Below are positions 24,973 through 33,054 of a DNA stretch of 64,000 nt, piece by piece; positions within the stretch are counted from its first letter, which is position 1; every line of letters starts with the position of its first letter. The notes below the pieces were generated by a model. It ran no database searches and was not told the DNA's origin. It saw only the letters and a list, made by a program, of their open reading frames with translations. Source of the DNA: Flavobacterium ginsenosidimutans (GTDB taxonomy: Bacteria; Bacteroidota; Bacteroidia; Flavobacteriales; Flavobacteriaceae); assembly GCF_003254625.1 (NCBI RefSeq), contig NZ_QJRJ01000072.1:124001-188000 (forward strand), in the 5' to 3' direction. The position numbers were made by a program, and so were the translations under genes.

Positions 24973-26046
24973 ATGATATCGATAGTTCTAACCAATCGTA
25001 ATCGGGATCTAAGTATTGTGAAAAAATGCTTGGATTCTTTAGCGCAACAATCGCGAAATGATTTCGAATTGTTTTTTATGGATTATGGCTCTAATAGAGA
25101 ATACCTTTTAAATTTAGAACAATTAATTTTAAAATATCCTAAAATACAATTTGTTTCTTGCCCAGTTTCATATCAATTATGGAACAAAGCTAGAGCGATC
25201 AATATCGCTTTAAAGAAATGTAAAACAGAATTTTTCTTTGTCGCTGATATTGATATGATTTTTCATAATGACTTTGTGAAAAGACTTTATCAGCTTAAAA
25301 ATGAAAACGTTATAACTTATTTTCAAGTTGGCTTTTTAAGCCAAGAAGAAACTAAACAGAATAAGGATTTTGACAATTCTAATATTGAATTTGTTTCAGG
25401 AATTGAAGCGACTGGAATGACATTGTATCCAACTAGTTTACTAAAGGAAATTAATGGTTACGATGAATTTTATCATGGTTGGGGAGCCGAAGATACTGAT
25501 ACGCATATTCGACTACGTAATTTGGGTATTGAGGTGGTTTTCTTTAACAAAGAGACTCTTTTGAAGCATCAATGGCATCCCAAATATTATAGAACCAACC
25601 AAAGCAAAGATCCTTATCATTTTAATTTAGAAAAAATTAACCACTCTTATATTCATTTTACTGATGAAATAAAAGTAATAAAAGCAAATATAAATAATGA
25701 GTGGGGAGTTATGCCAGTAGAAGATTTCTATTTAAAATTGTCAAATGCACCAGATTATACCATTGAAATTGATTCTGAAAAAATAAAGCTCAATGCGCTA
25801 TTGTCTCAGTTTCCTAATTTTACTCATAAAGTGATTTGGATAAAAATTAAAGATGTATCATTTAAAAGTAAAATAGTGGAATTGACAAAGAAGACTTTGA
25901 GAAAAAAATATAAGACTTTTTGGACAATGAAAGCAATTAATGATATGATTTTGTTGGAGATCATTAAAGACTATAAAAATAATCCTTACGAATACATTTT
26001 TGATCAAAATCAGAATACAATAAACTTAAAAATTTACTTTCCATAA
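24973..26046 (+). CDS. GT2 glycosyltransferase with galactosyltransferase-type C-terminal motif
   Basis: The 357-residue protein begins MISIVLTNRNRDLSIVKKCLDSLAQQ. The acidic FVADIDMIFHNDF is the DxD region. ATGMTLYPTSLLKEINGYDEFYHGWGAEDTDTHIRLRNLG matches the N-terminal-galactosyltransferase-like (Glyco_transf_7C) motif, in which WGxED handles the donor or acceptor sugar. A C-terminal part of about 130 residues has no clear relatives by eye. It follows a 67-nt gap and overlaps the next start by one base. Confidence 0.82.
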   Translation: MISIVLTNRNRDLSIVKKCLDSLAQQSRNDFELFFMDYGSNREYLLNLEQLILKYPKIQFVSCPVSYQLWNKARAINIALKKCKTEFFFVADIDMIFHNDFVKRLYQLKNENVITYFQVGFLSQEETKQNKDFDNSNIEFVSGIEATGMTLYPTSLLKEINGYDEFYHGWGAEDTDTHIRLRNLGIEVVFFNKETLLKHQWHPKYYRTNQSKDPYHFNLEKINHSYIHFTDEIKVIKANINNEWGVMPVEDFYLKLSNAPDYTIEIDSEKIKLNALLSQFPNFTHKVIWIKIKDVSFKSKIVELTKKTLRKKYKTFWTMKAINDMILLEIIKDYKNNPYEYIFDQNQNTINLKIYFP

Positions 26047-27176
26047 TGAAAATTTTAATGGTTTCCATTCCATCTCTGCATTTTTTTAGATGGGTAAATC
26101 AACTTCAAGATTCGGGTCATGAAGTATATTGGTTTGACATAACAGGAATGGGAGGAAAAAATAAAAAATTAAGTTGGATTGATCAAAAGTCAAATTGGAA
26201 AGTTAGATGGGATTTTCCTGGGAGGATACAGCTAAAAAGTAAGTTTCCATTAATTTACAGGCAGATTCAAAGAATAAATGAAAAAGAAACGGCAAAAAAA
26301 TTTGAAGAATATTTATTACAAATACAACCAGATGTAGTACATAGTTTTGCTTTATATTTATCGTGTGCGCCTATTATTTCGATAATGGAAAAATACAATA
26401 GTCAAAAATGGATATATTCTTCTTGGGGCAGTGATTTGTTTTATTTTCAAAATGAACCTAATTATTTAAAAGACATTAAAAGAATATTGCCGAGAGTTAA
26501 TTTTCTTTTTACAGATTGTTATAGGGATTTTCAAATCGCACAAAGACACGGTTTTAATGGTAAGCTTTTAGGGGTGTTCCCTGGACCAGGTGGAATTGAT
26601 CTCGAAGAGATAGAGAAATTTAAAATGCCTAAATATGAAAGAAATACAATTCTCATTAAGGGTTTTCAAGGAAGATCGGGAAGAGTCATTCCAGTACTTA
26701 AAGCATTAGAAAAGTTAGAAAATAAACTTAAGAATTTTAAAATAATCGTTTTTGGATCAGATATTGAAACATTTGATTATTTGAATAAATCTCCCTTGAA
26801 AAAATGGAATAACTTTAAAGCGATTGGTAAAATAAATCACGAAGAGGTTTTTAAATTAATGGGGGAATCCTTATTATATATTGGTAACAGTAATTCTGAT
26901 GGAATGCCAAACACATTATTGGAAGCAATTTCTATGGAGGTTTATCCTATTCAATCAAATCCAGGAAAGGCAACTCAAGAAATCATACAAAATGAAATGC
27001 AAGGTCTTTTAATAGAAAATTGCGAAGATATTGATGAGATCAAAACAAAAGTAGAAGATGGAATTTTATTTATATCAAAAAACAATTATAACCCTAAAGA
27101 ACTTTTGAAAGGATTAGAATATCATTACGTAAAAAATAAGGTTTTGGAGCAATATAATAGCATTATATTTCCTTAA
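26046..27176 (+). CDS. GT4 family glycosyltransferase
   Basis: The 376-residue protein starts MKILMVSIPSLHFFRWVNQLQDSGHEVYWFDITGMG, typical of a GT4 subgroup with an N-terminal HFFRW loop. WIYSSWGSDLFYFQNEP in the N-domain and YIGNSNSDGMPNTLLEAISMEVYPIQSNPGKATQEII in the C-domain complete the GT-B fold with the E-x7-E-like pair. The SSWGSDLF motif recalls the protein at 20181-21452. Sugar specificity is not known. Confidence 0.82.
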   Translation: MKILMVSIPSLHFFRWVNQLQDSGHEVYWFDITGMGGKNKKLSWIDQKSNWKVRWDFPGRIQLKSKFPLIYRQIQRINEKETAKKFEEYLLQIQPDVVHSFALYLSCAPIISIMEKYNSQKWIYSSWGSDLFYFQNEPNYLKDIKRILPRVNFLFTDCYRDFQIAQRHGFNGKLLGVFPGPGGIDLEEIEKFKMPKYERNTILIKGFQGRSGRVIPVLKALEKLENKLKNFKIIVFGSDIETFDYLNKSPLKKWNNFKAIGKINHEEVFKLMGESLLYIGNSNSDGMPNTLLEAISMEVYPIQSNPGKATQEIIQNEMQGLLIENCEDIDEIKTKVEDGILFISKNNYNPKELLKGLEYHYVKNKVLEQYNSIIFP

Positions 27177-27217
27177 AAATGAGCAAATTTTTTTGCATTT
27201 AAATATTTCGAACTATA

Positions 27218-28693
27218 ATGAATGAAAATATTAAATCTCAAGAAGAGATTAAAAAAATAATTATTGACATTGAACAGAAATGGCCTGTCGATAGATGGAT
27301 AGTAAATGGAATACACATTTGGCCACTTGTTCGGATTAAAATTTATACACACTATTTAAGTAAATTGCTTTCTGTTGCAAATGGAAATAATTCTAATAAT
27401 GTTGCATCAGCTAAAAAAAATGCATGGACAGAAAAAATTAAAAAGAGTTATAGTATAATTTCGTTTCTTTATTTTTTAATGTTTTTTTTCTTGCGATTAA
27501 AAAAGAAAAAAATTGTTTTTTTTGGTGCTCACTTTCACCGTGTTCTTCAAAACGGAGTATATTTTAATCGTTTTTATGACTCAATGATAGAAGCGCATAA
27601 TTTGAAAGAAGATGTGTATGTAATAGAATATAGAAAAGTAAATCCTTTAAATTTTAATCAGCAGGCAATTATTGATCTAGAAAAATACCTAGGAGCGTAC
27701 AGATTGATTATAAAAATGCTTAACAAATTTAAAAGCAAAGAAAATGTTTATGCTCTAGAAGGGTATAAAGAGTTTTATGATTATTTAGATTTGAAAATGC
27801 TTGGAATTGAACTTGAGAGTTTAATAAACTGGAGTTTGAAGATTAATTCTTTAAAAAGATTTTTTAATATTTTGTTTAAAAAGATCGAACCTCAAAAAAT
27901 TGTGTTTTTAGGTTATTATGGTTTGGATGATTTAACAGCTGCAGTTGTTTCTGCAAACGAGATGCAAATTAAAACTGTAGATTTACAGCATGGCACCCAA
28001 ATAAATAACATGGCTTTTAATTCGTGGACAAAGTTTCCTGAAAGTGGATTTAATACCGTTGTAAAAGAATTCTGGACTTGGGATGAAGAATCAAAAAAAG
28101 CTATAGACTTATGGGCAAGTAAAACTAGCAATACTACAGCAAAAACAATAGGCCAGCCTTACGTCTCTTATTGGTTGAATAAAAGAAAAGAAGACTTTTC
28201 GAAACCAAATAAAATTCTTTATACATTACATCTTTCTAAAATTGAGGAAATGTTAGGTTCAGATTTAATTTTTGTAATAAAAAATATAAATTATCAATGG
28301 ATACTTAGATTGCATCCTCGAAATTCTATTGCTAAAGAAGATTTAGAAAATTTCCTTGAAATTAACAAAATAAAAGACAAAGTAATTATTCAAAGCCCTA
28401 TTGAAATGCCTTTGCCTAAAGTGTTAAGTGAATCGGTTCTTCATGTAACAAATTATTCAGGCGCATTAATTGAAGCTAGAATGATGAATATACCATCGGT
28501 AATTATTAATAAACTTGGATTAGAGATTTATGAGCAATATATAGATAATGAGCTTGTTCATTTTATAGATAATGAATCTTTAGATTTTTGTGCCTCTTTT
28601 CAAACTTTAATCAGAAAAATAGAAACGAGAAAATCAGTAGATGGTACATATAAAGTGTTTAATCCTTTGCTCAATGATTTTAATATTATTTAA
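27218..28693 (+). CDS. Putative GT-B surface-carbohydrate transferase
   Basis: I do not recognise a precise family for this 491-residue protein. Residues about 80-95 (SFLYFLMFFFLRLKKKKIVFFG) form one hydrophobic patch followed by basic residues, perhaps a membrane-associating segment. In the C-terminal half, VDLQHGTQINNM, YQWILRLHPRNS and VTNYSGALIEARMMNIPSVIIN resemble capsule transferases and CDP-glycerol-type enzymes with a GT-B nucleotide-binding domain. It stands directly before the CMP-nonulosonate synthetase gene, so transfer of that sugar is a reasonable guess. It could also be an unrelated capsule protein. Confidence 0.55.
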   Translation: MNENIKSQEEIKKIIIDIEQKWPVDRWIVNGIHIWPLVRIKIYTHYLSKLLSVANGNNSNNVASAKKNAWTEKIKKSYSIISFLYFLMFFFLRLKKKKIVFFGAHFHRVLQNGVYFNRFYDSMIEAHNLKEDVYVIEYRKVNPLNFNQQAIIDLEKYLGAYRLIIKMLNKFKSKENVYALEGYKEFYDYLDLKMLGIELESLINWSLKINSLKRFFNILFKKIEPQKIVFLGYYGLDDLTAAVVSANEMQIKTVDLQHGTQINNMAFNSWTKFPESGFNTVVKEFWTWDEESKKAIDLWASKTSNTTAKTIGQPYVSYWLNKRKEDFSKPNKILYTLHLSKIEEMLGSDLIFVIKNINYQWILRLHPRNSIAKEDLENFLEINKIKDKVIIQSPIEMPLPKVLSESVLHVTNYSGALIEARMMNIPSVIINKLGLEIYEQYIDNELVHFIDNESLDFCASFQTLIRKIETRKSVDGTYKVFNPLLNDFNII

Positions 28694-28734
28694 AAATCTT
28701 ATCCTATTAGACAATCGCATAAATTTTAATCGCT

Positions 28735-28742
28735 TAATTTTG
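28735..28742 (+). promoter_or_regulatory. Possible promoter box before the nonulosonic-acid genes
   Basis: TAATTTTG fits the TAnnTTTG -7 consensus and lies in a 66-nt gap 18 nt before the ATG at 28760. The implied leader would be short, and no clear -33 TTG is present, so the call is weak. Confidence 0.3.
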
Positions 28743-28759
28743 AACATTAAATATTCTAT

Positions 28760-29926
28760 ATGAAAAAAACCGCCATAATTCCACTTCGTAAGAACTCAAA
28801 AGGAATTCCAGGAAAGAATAAAAAAAAGATGCTCGGACGCCCACTTTTTTCATGGGTTCTGACTGAAGCAATTTTTTCTGAGCTTGATGAGGTATACGTT
28901 TTTACAGACGATCAGGAAATTATAGATTATATTAAAAGAGAATATTTTTGGACTTCAAAAGTAAAGACACTTTTAAGAAATGATGAAAATGCTTCTGATA
29001 CTGCATCAACAGAAAGTGCTATGCTTGAATTTGCAGAGCTTGTAAAGAATGATTTTGACTTGTTATGTTTATTGCAAGCAACTTCTCCAATGACAAAAGC
29101 TCAGGATATTAATGCAGCGCTAAATGAAGTTCTTGTTAATAAAAAAGAATCAGCATTAACGGTCGTAAATACACATCGCTTTATCTGGAACGCAGATGGA
29201 ACTCCAAGTAATTATGATGTTTTTAAAAGACCGAGACGCCAAGATTTTGAAGGATTGCTTATTGAAAACGGAGCAGTATATGTTACTACAAAAGAAGCTT
29301 TTTTAAACTCAAAAAACAGAGTAAGCGGTTCAATTGGTTTAGTAAAAATGCCAGAGGAATCTTTGGTAGAAATAGATAGTTTGTCAGATTGGGATATTCT
29401 GGAAAAACTGTTAGGAGATCGTCAGAAGAAAAAGAAAGTGCATCAACGTATAGATTATTTAGTTTTAGATGTAGATGGCGTTTTCACCGATGGATGTGTT
29501 TATTATGATGAGGATGGAGAAATGGCTAAAAAATTTGATATGCGTGACGGGATGGGATTGGAAATTTTAAGGCAAAATAACGTTGAAGTGATCGTAATGA
29601 CCTCAGAAAATTCTGAATTAGTTGCGCAGAGAATGAAGAAATTGCAGATTAAACACACTTTTTTAGGAGTAAAAGATAAATTTTCCTTTTTAACACATTT
29701 TCTTTCAGAGAGAAATAGTAGTTTTGGCGCCGTTTCGTATGTGGGCGATGACGTAAATGATTTAGCTAATATTTGCAGTGTTGGTTGGTCATTTACTCCT
29801 GCAGATGCGACAGATATTGTTAAGGCAAATACAGATTATGTTTTAACTCATAAATCAGGAGCCGGAGCAATACGAGAAACTTGTGAAATTTTATTAAAGT
29901 ACAATAAACGTTATGAAGGAATTTAA
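28760..29926 (+). CDS. neuA: CMP-nonulosonate synthetase fused to a HAD phosphatase
   Basis: The 388-residue protein has two parts. Residues 1-220 form an acylneuraminate cytidylyltransferase with AIIPLRKNSKGIPGKNKKKMLG, LLQATSP and NGAVYV. Residues 230-388 form a type-C0 HAD phosphatase like KdsC or KDN-9-phosphate phosphatase: LDVDGVFTDG (Asp237/Asp239), MTSEN, a conserved Lys region and GDDVNDL (329-334). The same order is found in vertebrate CMAS. Together with the next gene it suggests a route in which a 9-phosphorylated nonulosonate is dephosphorylated and then activated with CMP. The next gene overlaps by 14 nt. The exact sugar (Neu5Ac, Kdn or another) is open. Confidence 0.85.
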   Translation: MKKTAIIPLRKNSKGIPGKNKKKMLGRPLFSWVLTEAIFSELDEVYVFTDDQEIIDYIKREYFWTSKVKTLLRNDENASDTASTESAMLEFAELVKNDFDLLCLLQATSPMTKAQDINAALNEVLVNKKESALTVVNTHRFIWNADGTPSNYDVFKRPRRQDFEGLLIENGAVYVTTKEAFLNSKNRVSGSIGLVKMPEESLVEIDSLSDWDILEKLLGDRQKKKKVHQRIDYLVLDVDGVFTDGCVYYDEDGEMAKKFDMRDGMGLEILRQNNVEVIVMTSENSELVAQRMKKLQIKHTFLGVKDKFSFLTHFLSERNSSFGAVSYVGDDVNDLANICSVGWSFTPADATDIVKANTDYVLTHKSGAGAIRETCEILLKYNKRYEGI

Positions 29927-30788
29927 AAAACCTTACGTGATTGCCGAAATTGGATGCAATCATAAAGGTGAAATGGAAATAGCAAAAGAATTAATTAAGA
30001 TTGCAAAAATCTTCGGAAACGCAGATGCAGTAAAATTCCAAAAACGTAATAATAAAGAGCTTCTTACAGAAGAGCAATATAATGCGCCACACCCAAATTT
30101 TTCTAATTCATATGGAGAGACTTATGGTGCGCACAGAGAGTTTTTAGAATTCAATGTTGAACAGCATAAAGAACTAAAAGCGTATTGCGATGAAATCGGA
30201 ATTACTTATTCAACATCTGTTTGGGATACGACTTCAGCAAAAGAGATTGCGTCCTTAAATCCAGATTTTATTAAAATTCCTTCTGCTTGTAATAATAACT
30301 TCGAAATGCTAGAATGGCTTAGCGAAAATTATTCAGGAGAAATTCATATTTCGACAGGAATGACAACTAAAGATGAAACAGATACTCTGGTTGATTTTTT
30401 CACTAAAAAAGGGAGAAACCAAGATTTAGTTTTATATAACTGTACATCTGGTTATCCAGTTCCTTTTGAAGATGTTTGTCTTTTGGATATTAATATTTTA
30501 AGACAAAAATACGGTCACTTGGTAAAACACATCGGTTTTTCAGGACATCACTTAGGAATTGCTGTAGATATGGCTGCTTATACTTTAGGAGCTAATATTA
30601 TTGAAAGGCATTACACTATTGACAGAACTTGGAAAGGTACCGATCATGCGGCTTCTTTAGAGCCTATGGGTTTACGTAAACTTACAAGAGATTTAAATGC
30701 AGTTTATCAAGCTTTAACTTTTAAATCTGCTGATATTTTGCCAATCGAACAAGTTCAAAGAGATAAACTAAAAAATAAAAAGGTTTAA
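29913..30788 (+). CDS. neuB: NeuB-family nonulosonic acid synthase (no SAF domain)
   Basis: The 291-residue protein has the NeuB TIM-barrel: YVIAEIGCNHKGEMEIAKELI, AVKFQKRN, TYSTSVWDTTSAKEIA, FIKIPSACNNN, STGMTT, YNCTSGYPVPFEDV, IGFSGHHLG and IERHYTIDRTWKGTDHAASLEP. These condense phosphoenolpyruvate with an aldose, usually ManNAc, Man or their 6-phosphates. Typical NeuB proteins have about 340-350 residues with a C-terminal antifreeze-like (SAF) domain that closes over the partner's active site; here the protein ends right after the barrel. Loss of that domain may reflect another substrate or subunit arrangement. It is translationally coupled to the synthetase-phosphatase gene. Confidence 0.85.
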   Translation: MKEFKKPYVIAEIGCNHKGEMEIAKELIKIAKIFGNADAVKFQKRNNKELLTEEQYNAPHPNFSNSYGETYGAHREFLEFNVEQHKELKAYCDEIGITYSTSVWDTTSAKEIASLNPDFIKIPSACNNNFEMLEWLSENYSGEIHISTGMTTKDETDTLVDFFTKKGRNQDLVLYNCTSGYPVPFEDVCLLDINILRQKYGHLVKHIGFSGHHLGIAVDMAAYTLGANIIERHYTIDRTWKGTDHAASLEPMGLRKLTRDLNAVYQALTFKSADILPIEQVQRDKLKNKKV

Positions 30789-30793
30789 ATTAT

Positions 30794-31612
30794 ATGTTTT
30801 TCTCAAACACAATTAGACTTTTTTGGTGGAATGAAAAGATCATTCAAGGAAAAAATAACGAAAATTATGGGGATCTTCTCGGGAAATATCTTGTAGAGAA
30901 AATATCTTCGAAAAAAGTGGTTTTTGCTTGGCCAAAAAAGTTTTCCATTTTAGATTGGTTTGCTCCAATTTATGTCACTGCGGGAAGTATTTTAGCAAAT
31001 GTAAATTATAAATGTATTGTTTGGGGGAGTGGAATAATTGACCAAAAAAGTAAAGTAAATAATGCAGTTTTTCTTGCCGTTCGCGGGCCACAGACTAGAA
31101 AATATCTTTTAGATCTTTCTTTTGAAGTTCCAGAAGTTTATGGAGACCCTGCATTATTATTACCAAGGTATTTTAATCCAAAAATTGATAAAAAATACAA
31201 GTATGGTTTTGTACCTCATTATAATGATTTCAAGCTAGTTCAAGATTGGTTTAAAGATAATCCAGAAGTACTTTTAATTGATATGATGACCAATGATATT
31301 GAAACAAAAACGGTAGAGTTTCTTCAATGCGAAAAAATTATTTCATCTTCACTTCACGGAGTTATTATTGCTCATACGTATAATATTCCAGCAGTTTGGC
31401 AGAAGTTTTCAGATAAGGTATTTGGGGATGATGTAAAGTATCAAGATTATTTTGAATCTGTTGAAATGCCATTTTTTAAACCAGAAATTAGGCTTGAAAA
31501 ATACTCTAGTTCAGAACTAGAAAACCTTTTTGGAGAACTTCCAAATCTTCCAGAAAGAAAGATTATAGATCAATTATGCGACGGATTATTGAATGTCTGT
31601 CCCTTCAAATAA
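30794..31612 (+). CDS. Polysaccharide pyruvyl-transferase family protein (short)
   Basis: The 272-residue protein begins MFFSNTIRLFWWNEKIIQGKNNENYGDLLGKYLVEKIS, then CIVWGSGIID, LAVRGPQTRKYLLDL, YGDPALLLPRYF, YGFVPHYNDF and IISSSLHGVIIAHTYNIPAVWQ. This order is typical of short GumL/ExoV-like pyruvyl transferases that use phosphoenolpyruvate to form a ketal on a terminal or side-chain sugar. It starts 5 nt after the NeuB-like gene, so it is likely co-expressed with the nonulosonic-acid genes. It is distant in sequence from the member at 3049-4137. Confidence 0.85.
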   Translation: MFFSNTIRLFWWNEKIIQGKNNENYGDLLGKYLVEKISSKKVVFAWPKKFSILDWFAPIYVTAGSILANVNYKCIVWGSGIIDQKSKVNNAVFLAVRGPQTRKYLLDLSFEVPEVYGDPALLLPRYFNPKIDKKYKYGFVPHYNDFKLVQDWFKDNPEVLLIDMMTNDIETKTVEFLQCEKIISSSLHGVIIAHTYNIPAVWQKFSDKVFGDDVKYQDYFESVEMPFFKPEIRLEKYSSSELENLFGELPNLPERKIIDQLCDGLLNVCPFK

Positions 31613-31650
31613 AAGCTTATTAGCTAGAATATTTTAGACTTTTGTTTTCA

Positions 31651-33048
31651 ATGAAAAAAAACATATTTATCTTTTTACCTGACGGAGTTGGACTTCGAAA
31701 TTTTGCCTTAACCTCTTTTAAAGAAATTGGAAAAAAAAATAATTTTGATATTACATATTGGAATAATACGCCATTTTCTATTACTGAGAAATTAGGTTTT
31801 AAAGAATTAAAGATTCAGGAAAAATCAGTGCATCCATTAACTATAGTTTATAGTCGTGCGCGTAAAAGAATGGAGCTAAATTTTTTTGATAAGAAGTTTA
31901 ATGAAGAAGTTTACAACACTTATAATTTTCCGCAATCTTATAAAGGGATAAATAATGCTGTAAAAAGTATAATGGTTGATGTTCTAACGACTTTTGGTTC
32001 TAACGATAAAGGTATAAAGTTTGTCCGTGAGCAGATAAAAAAAGGAGAACGTACAACAAGTAAATACAAGGAAAGCAAAAAACAGTTGGAAGAACACAAA
32101 CCTGATTTCGTTTTCTGCACCAATCAGCGCCCAACTCAAGCGATTGCTTCTATTTTGGCTGCACAGGATTTAGGAATTCCAACAGGGACTTTTATTTTTT
32201 CGTGGGATAATCTTCCGAAAGCAACAACCTTAGTAGAAACAGATTACTATTTTGTGTGGAGTGACCACATGAAAAAAGAGGTTTTAATGTACTGTCCGTA
32301 TGTAAAAGAGGAACAGATTTTTGTTACTGGAACCCCTCAATTTGAAAGCCATTTTGATAAAACTCTTTTACAATCAAAAGAAGAGTTTTTTGCAACACAT
32401 AATCTAGATCTTAACACAAAATACATTTGTTATTCTGGAGATGATATCGTGACTTCTCCTTTAGATCAATATTATTTAGAAGATTTAGCATTATCGGTAA
32501 GAGAGTTAAACCAAAACGGATATTCTTTAGGAATCATTTATAGAAAATGCCCTGTAGATTTTACTGATCGTTACGATGAGGTTTTAAATAAATACAAGGA
32601 TGTAATTGTGAACATAGATCCATTATGGAGTCCTGTTGGGCAAAGCTGGAATGAAATTATGCCAACAAAAGAAGATTTTGCATTACAGACAAATATTTGT
32701 GAATACACAGAATTTGTAGGTAACATTGCTTCTTCTATGGTCTTTGACTTTTCTGCTCATGATAAATCTTGTCTGTTTTTTGATTACGAACAACCACAAT
32801 TAAAAAAAGGAATTCGTGATATTGGACAAAATTATAAATACATCCATTTTAGATCGAAACCTTCTGAAGAGGCCGCTTTGTGGGTAAGAAACAAAAAGGA
32901 TTTAACAGCTATTGTTAAAGACATTATTGACGGAAAAACTTCAAGTGTAAAAGAGAGTAAAAAATGGTTCGAGATTATTGTTGGGCCAAATCCTACTAAA
33001 GCATCTGAAAAAATCTGGGAAAGTATAAATAGTCTTTTAAAGAAATAA
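31651..33048 (+). CDS. Large GT-B-like protein of Bacteroidota polysaccharide loci
   Basis: From ATG 31651 the product has 465 residues (MKKNIFIFLPDGVGLRNFALTSF); a TTG at 31642 is less likely. The exact family is not recognised, but the central and C-terminal parts look like a GT-B transferase: FCTNQRPTQAIASILAAQDLGIPTGTFIFSWDNLPKATTLVETDYYFVWSDHMKKEVL, VTGTPQFESHF and EFVGNIASSMVFDFSAHDKSCLFFDYEQP. The DYYFVWSDHMK and VTGTPQFE motifs recall UDP-glycosyltransferase- or capsule KpsC-type folds. It lies between the pyruvyl transferase and the acylation genes (gap to the next gene 6 nt). Confidence 0.6.
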   Translation: MKKNIFIFLPDGVGLRNFALTSFKEIGKKNNFDITYWNNTPFSITEKLGFKELKIQEKSVHPLTIVYSRARKRMELNFFDKKFNEEVYNTYNFPQSYKGINNAVKSIMVDVLTTFGSNDKGIKFVREQIKKGERTTSKYKESKKQLEEHKPDFVFCTNQRPTQAIASILAAQDLGIPTGTFIFSWDNLPKATTLVETDYYFVWSDHMKKEVLMYCPYVKEEQIFVTGTPQFESHFDKTLLQSKEEFFATHNLDLNTKYICYSGDDIVTSPLDQYYLEDLALSVRELNQNGYSLGIIYRKCPVDFTDRYDEVLNKYKDVIVNIDPLWSPVGQSWNEIMPTKEDFALQTNICEYTEFVGNIASSMVFDFSAHDKSCLFFDYEQPQLKKGIRDIGQNYKYIHFRSKPSEEAALWVRNKKDLTAIVKDIIDGKTSSVKESKKWFEIIVGPNPTKASEKIWESINSLLKK

Positions 33049-33054
33049 TTATTT

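Noticed and set aside
24941..24976. 11-codon open frame (MKLDQVLKNYK) in the gap before the GT2 gene at 24973
   Set aside because: Too short, overlaps the next start and has no supporting signal.
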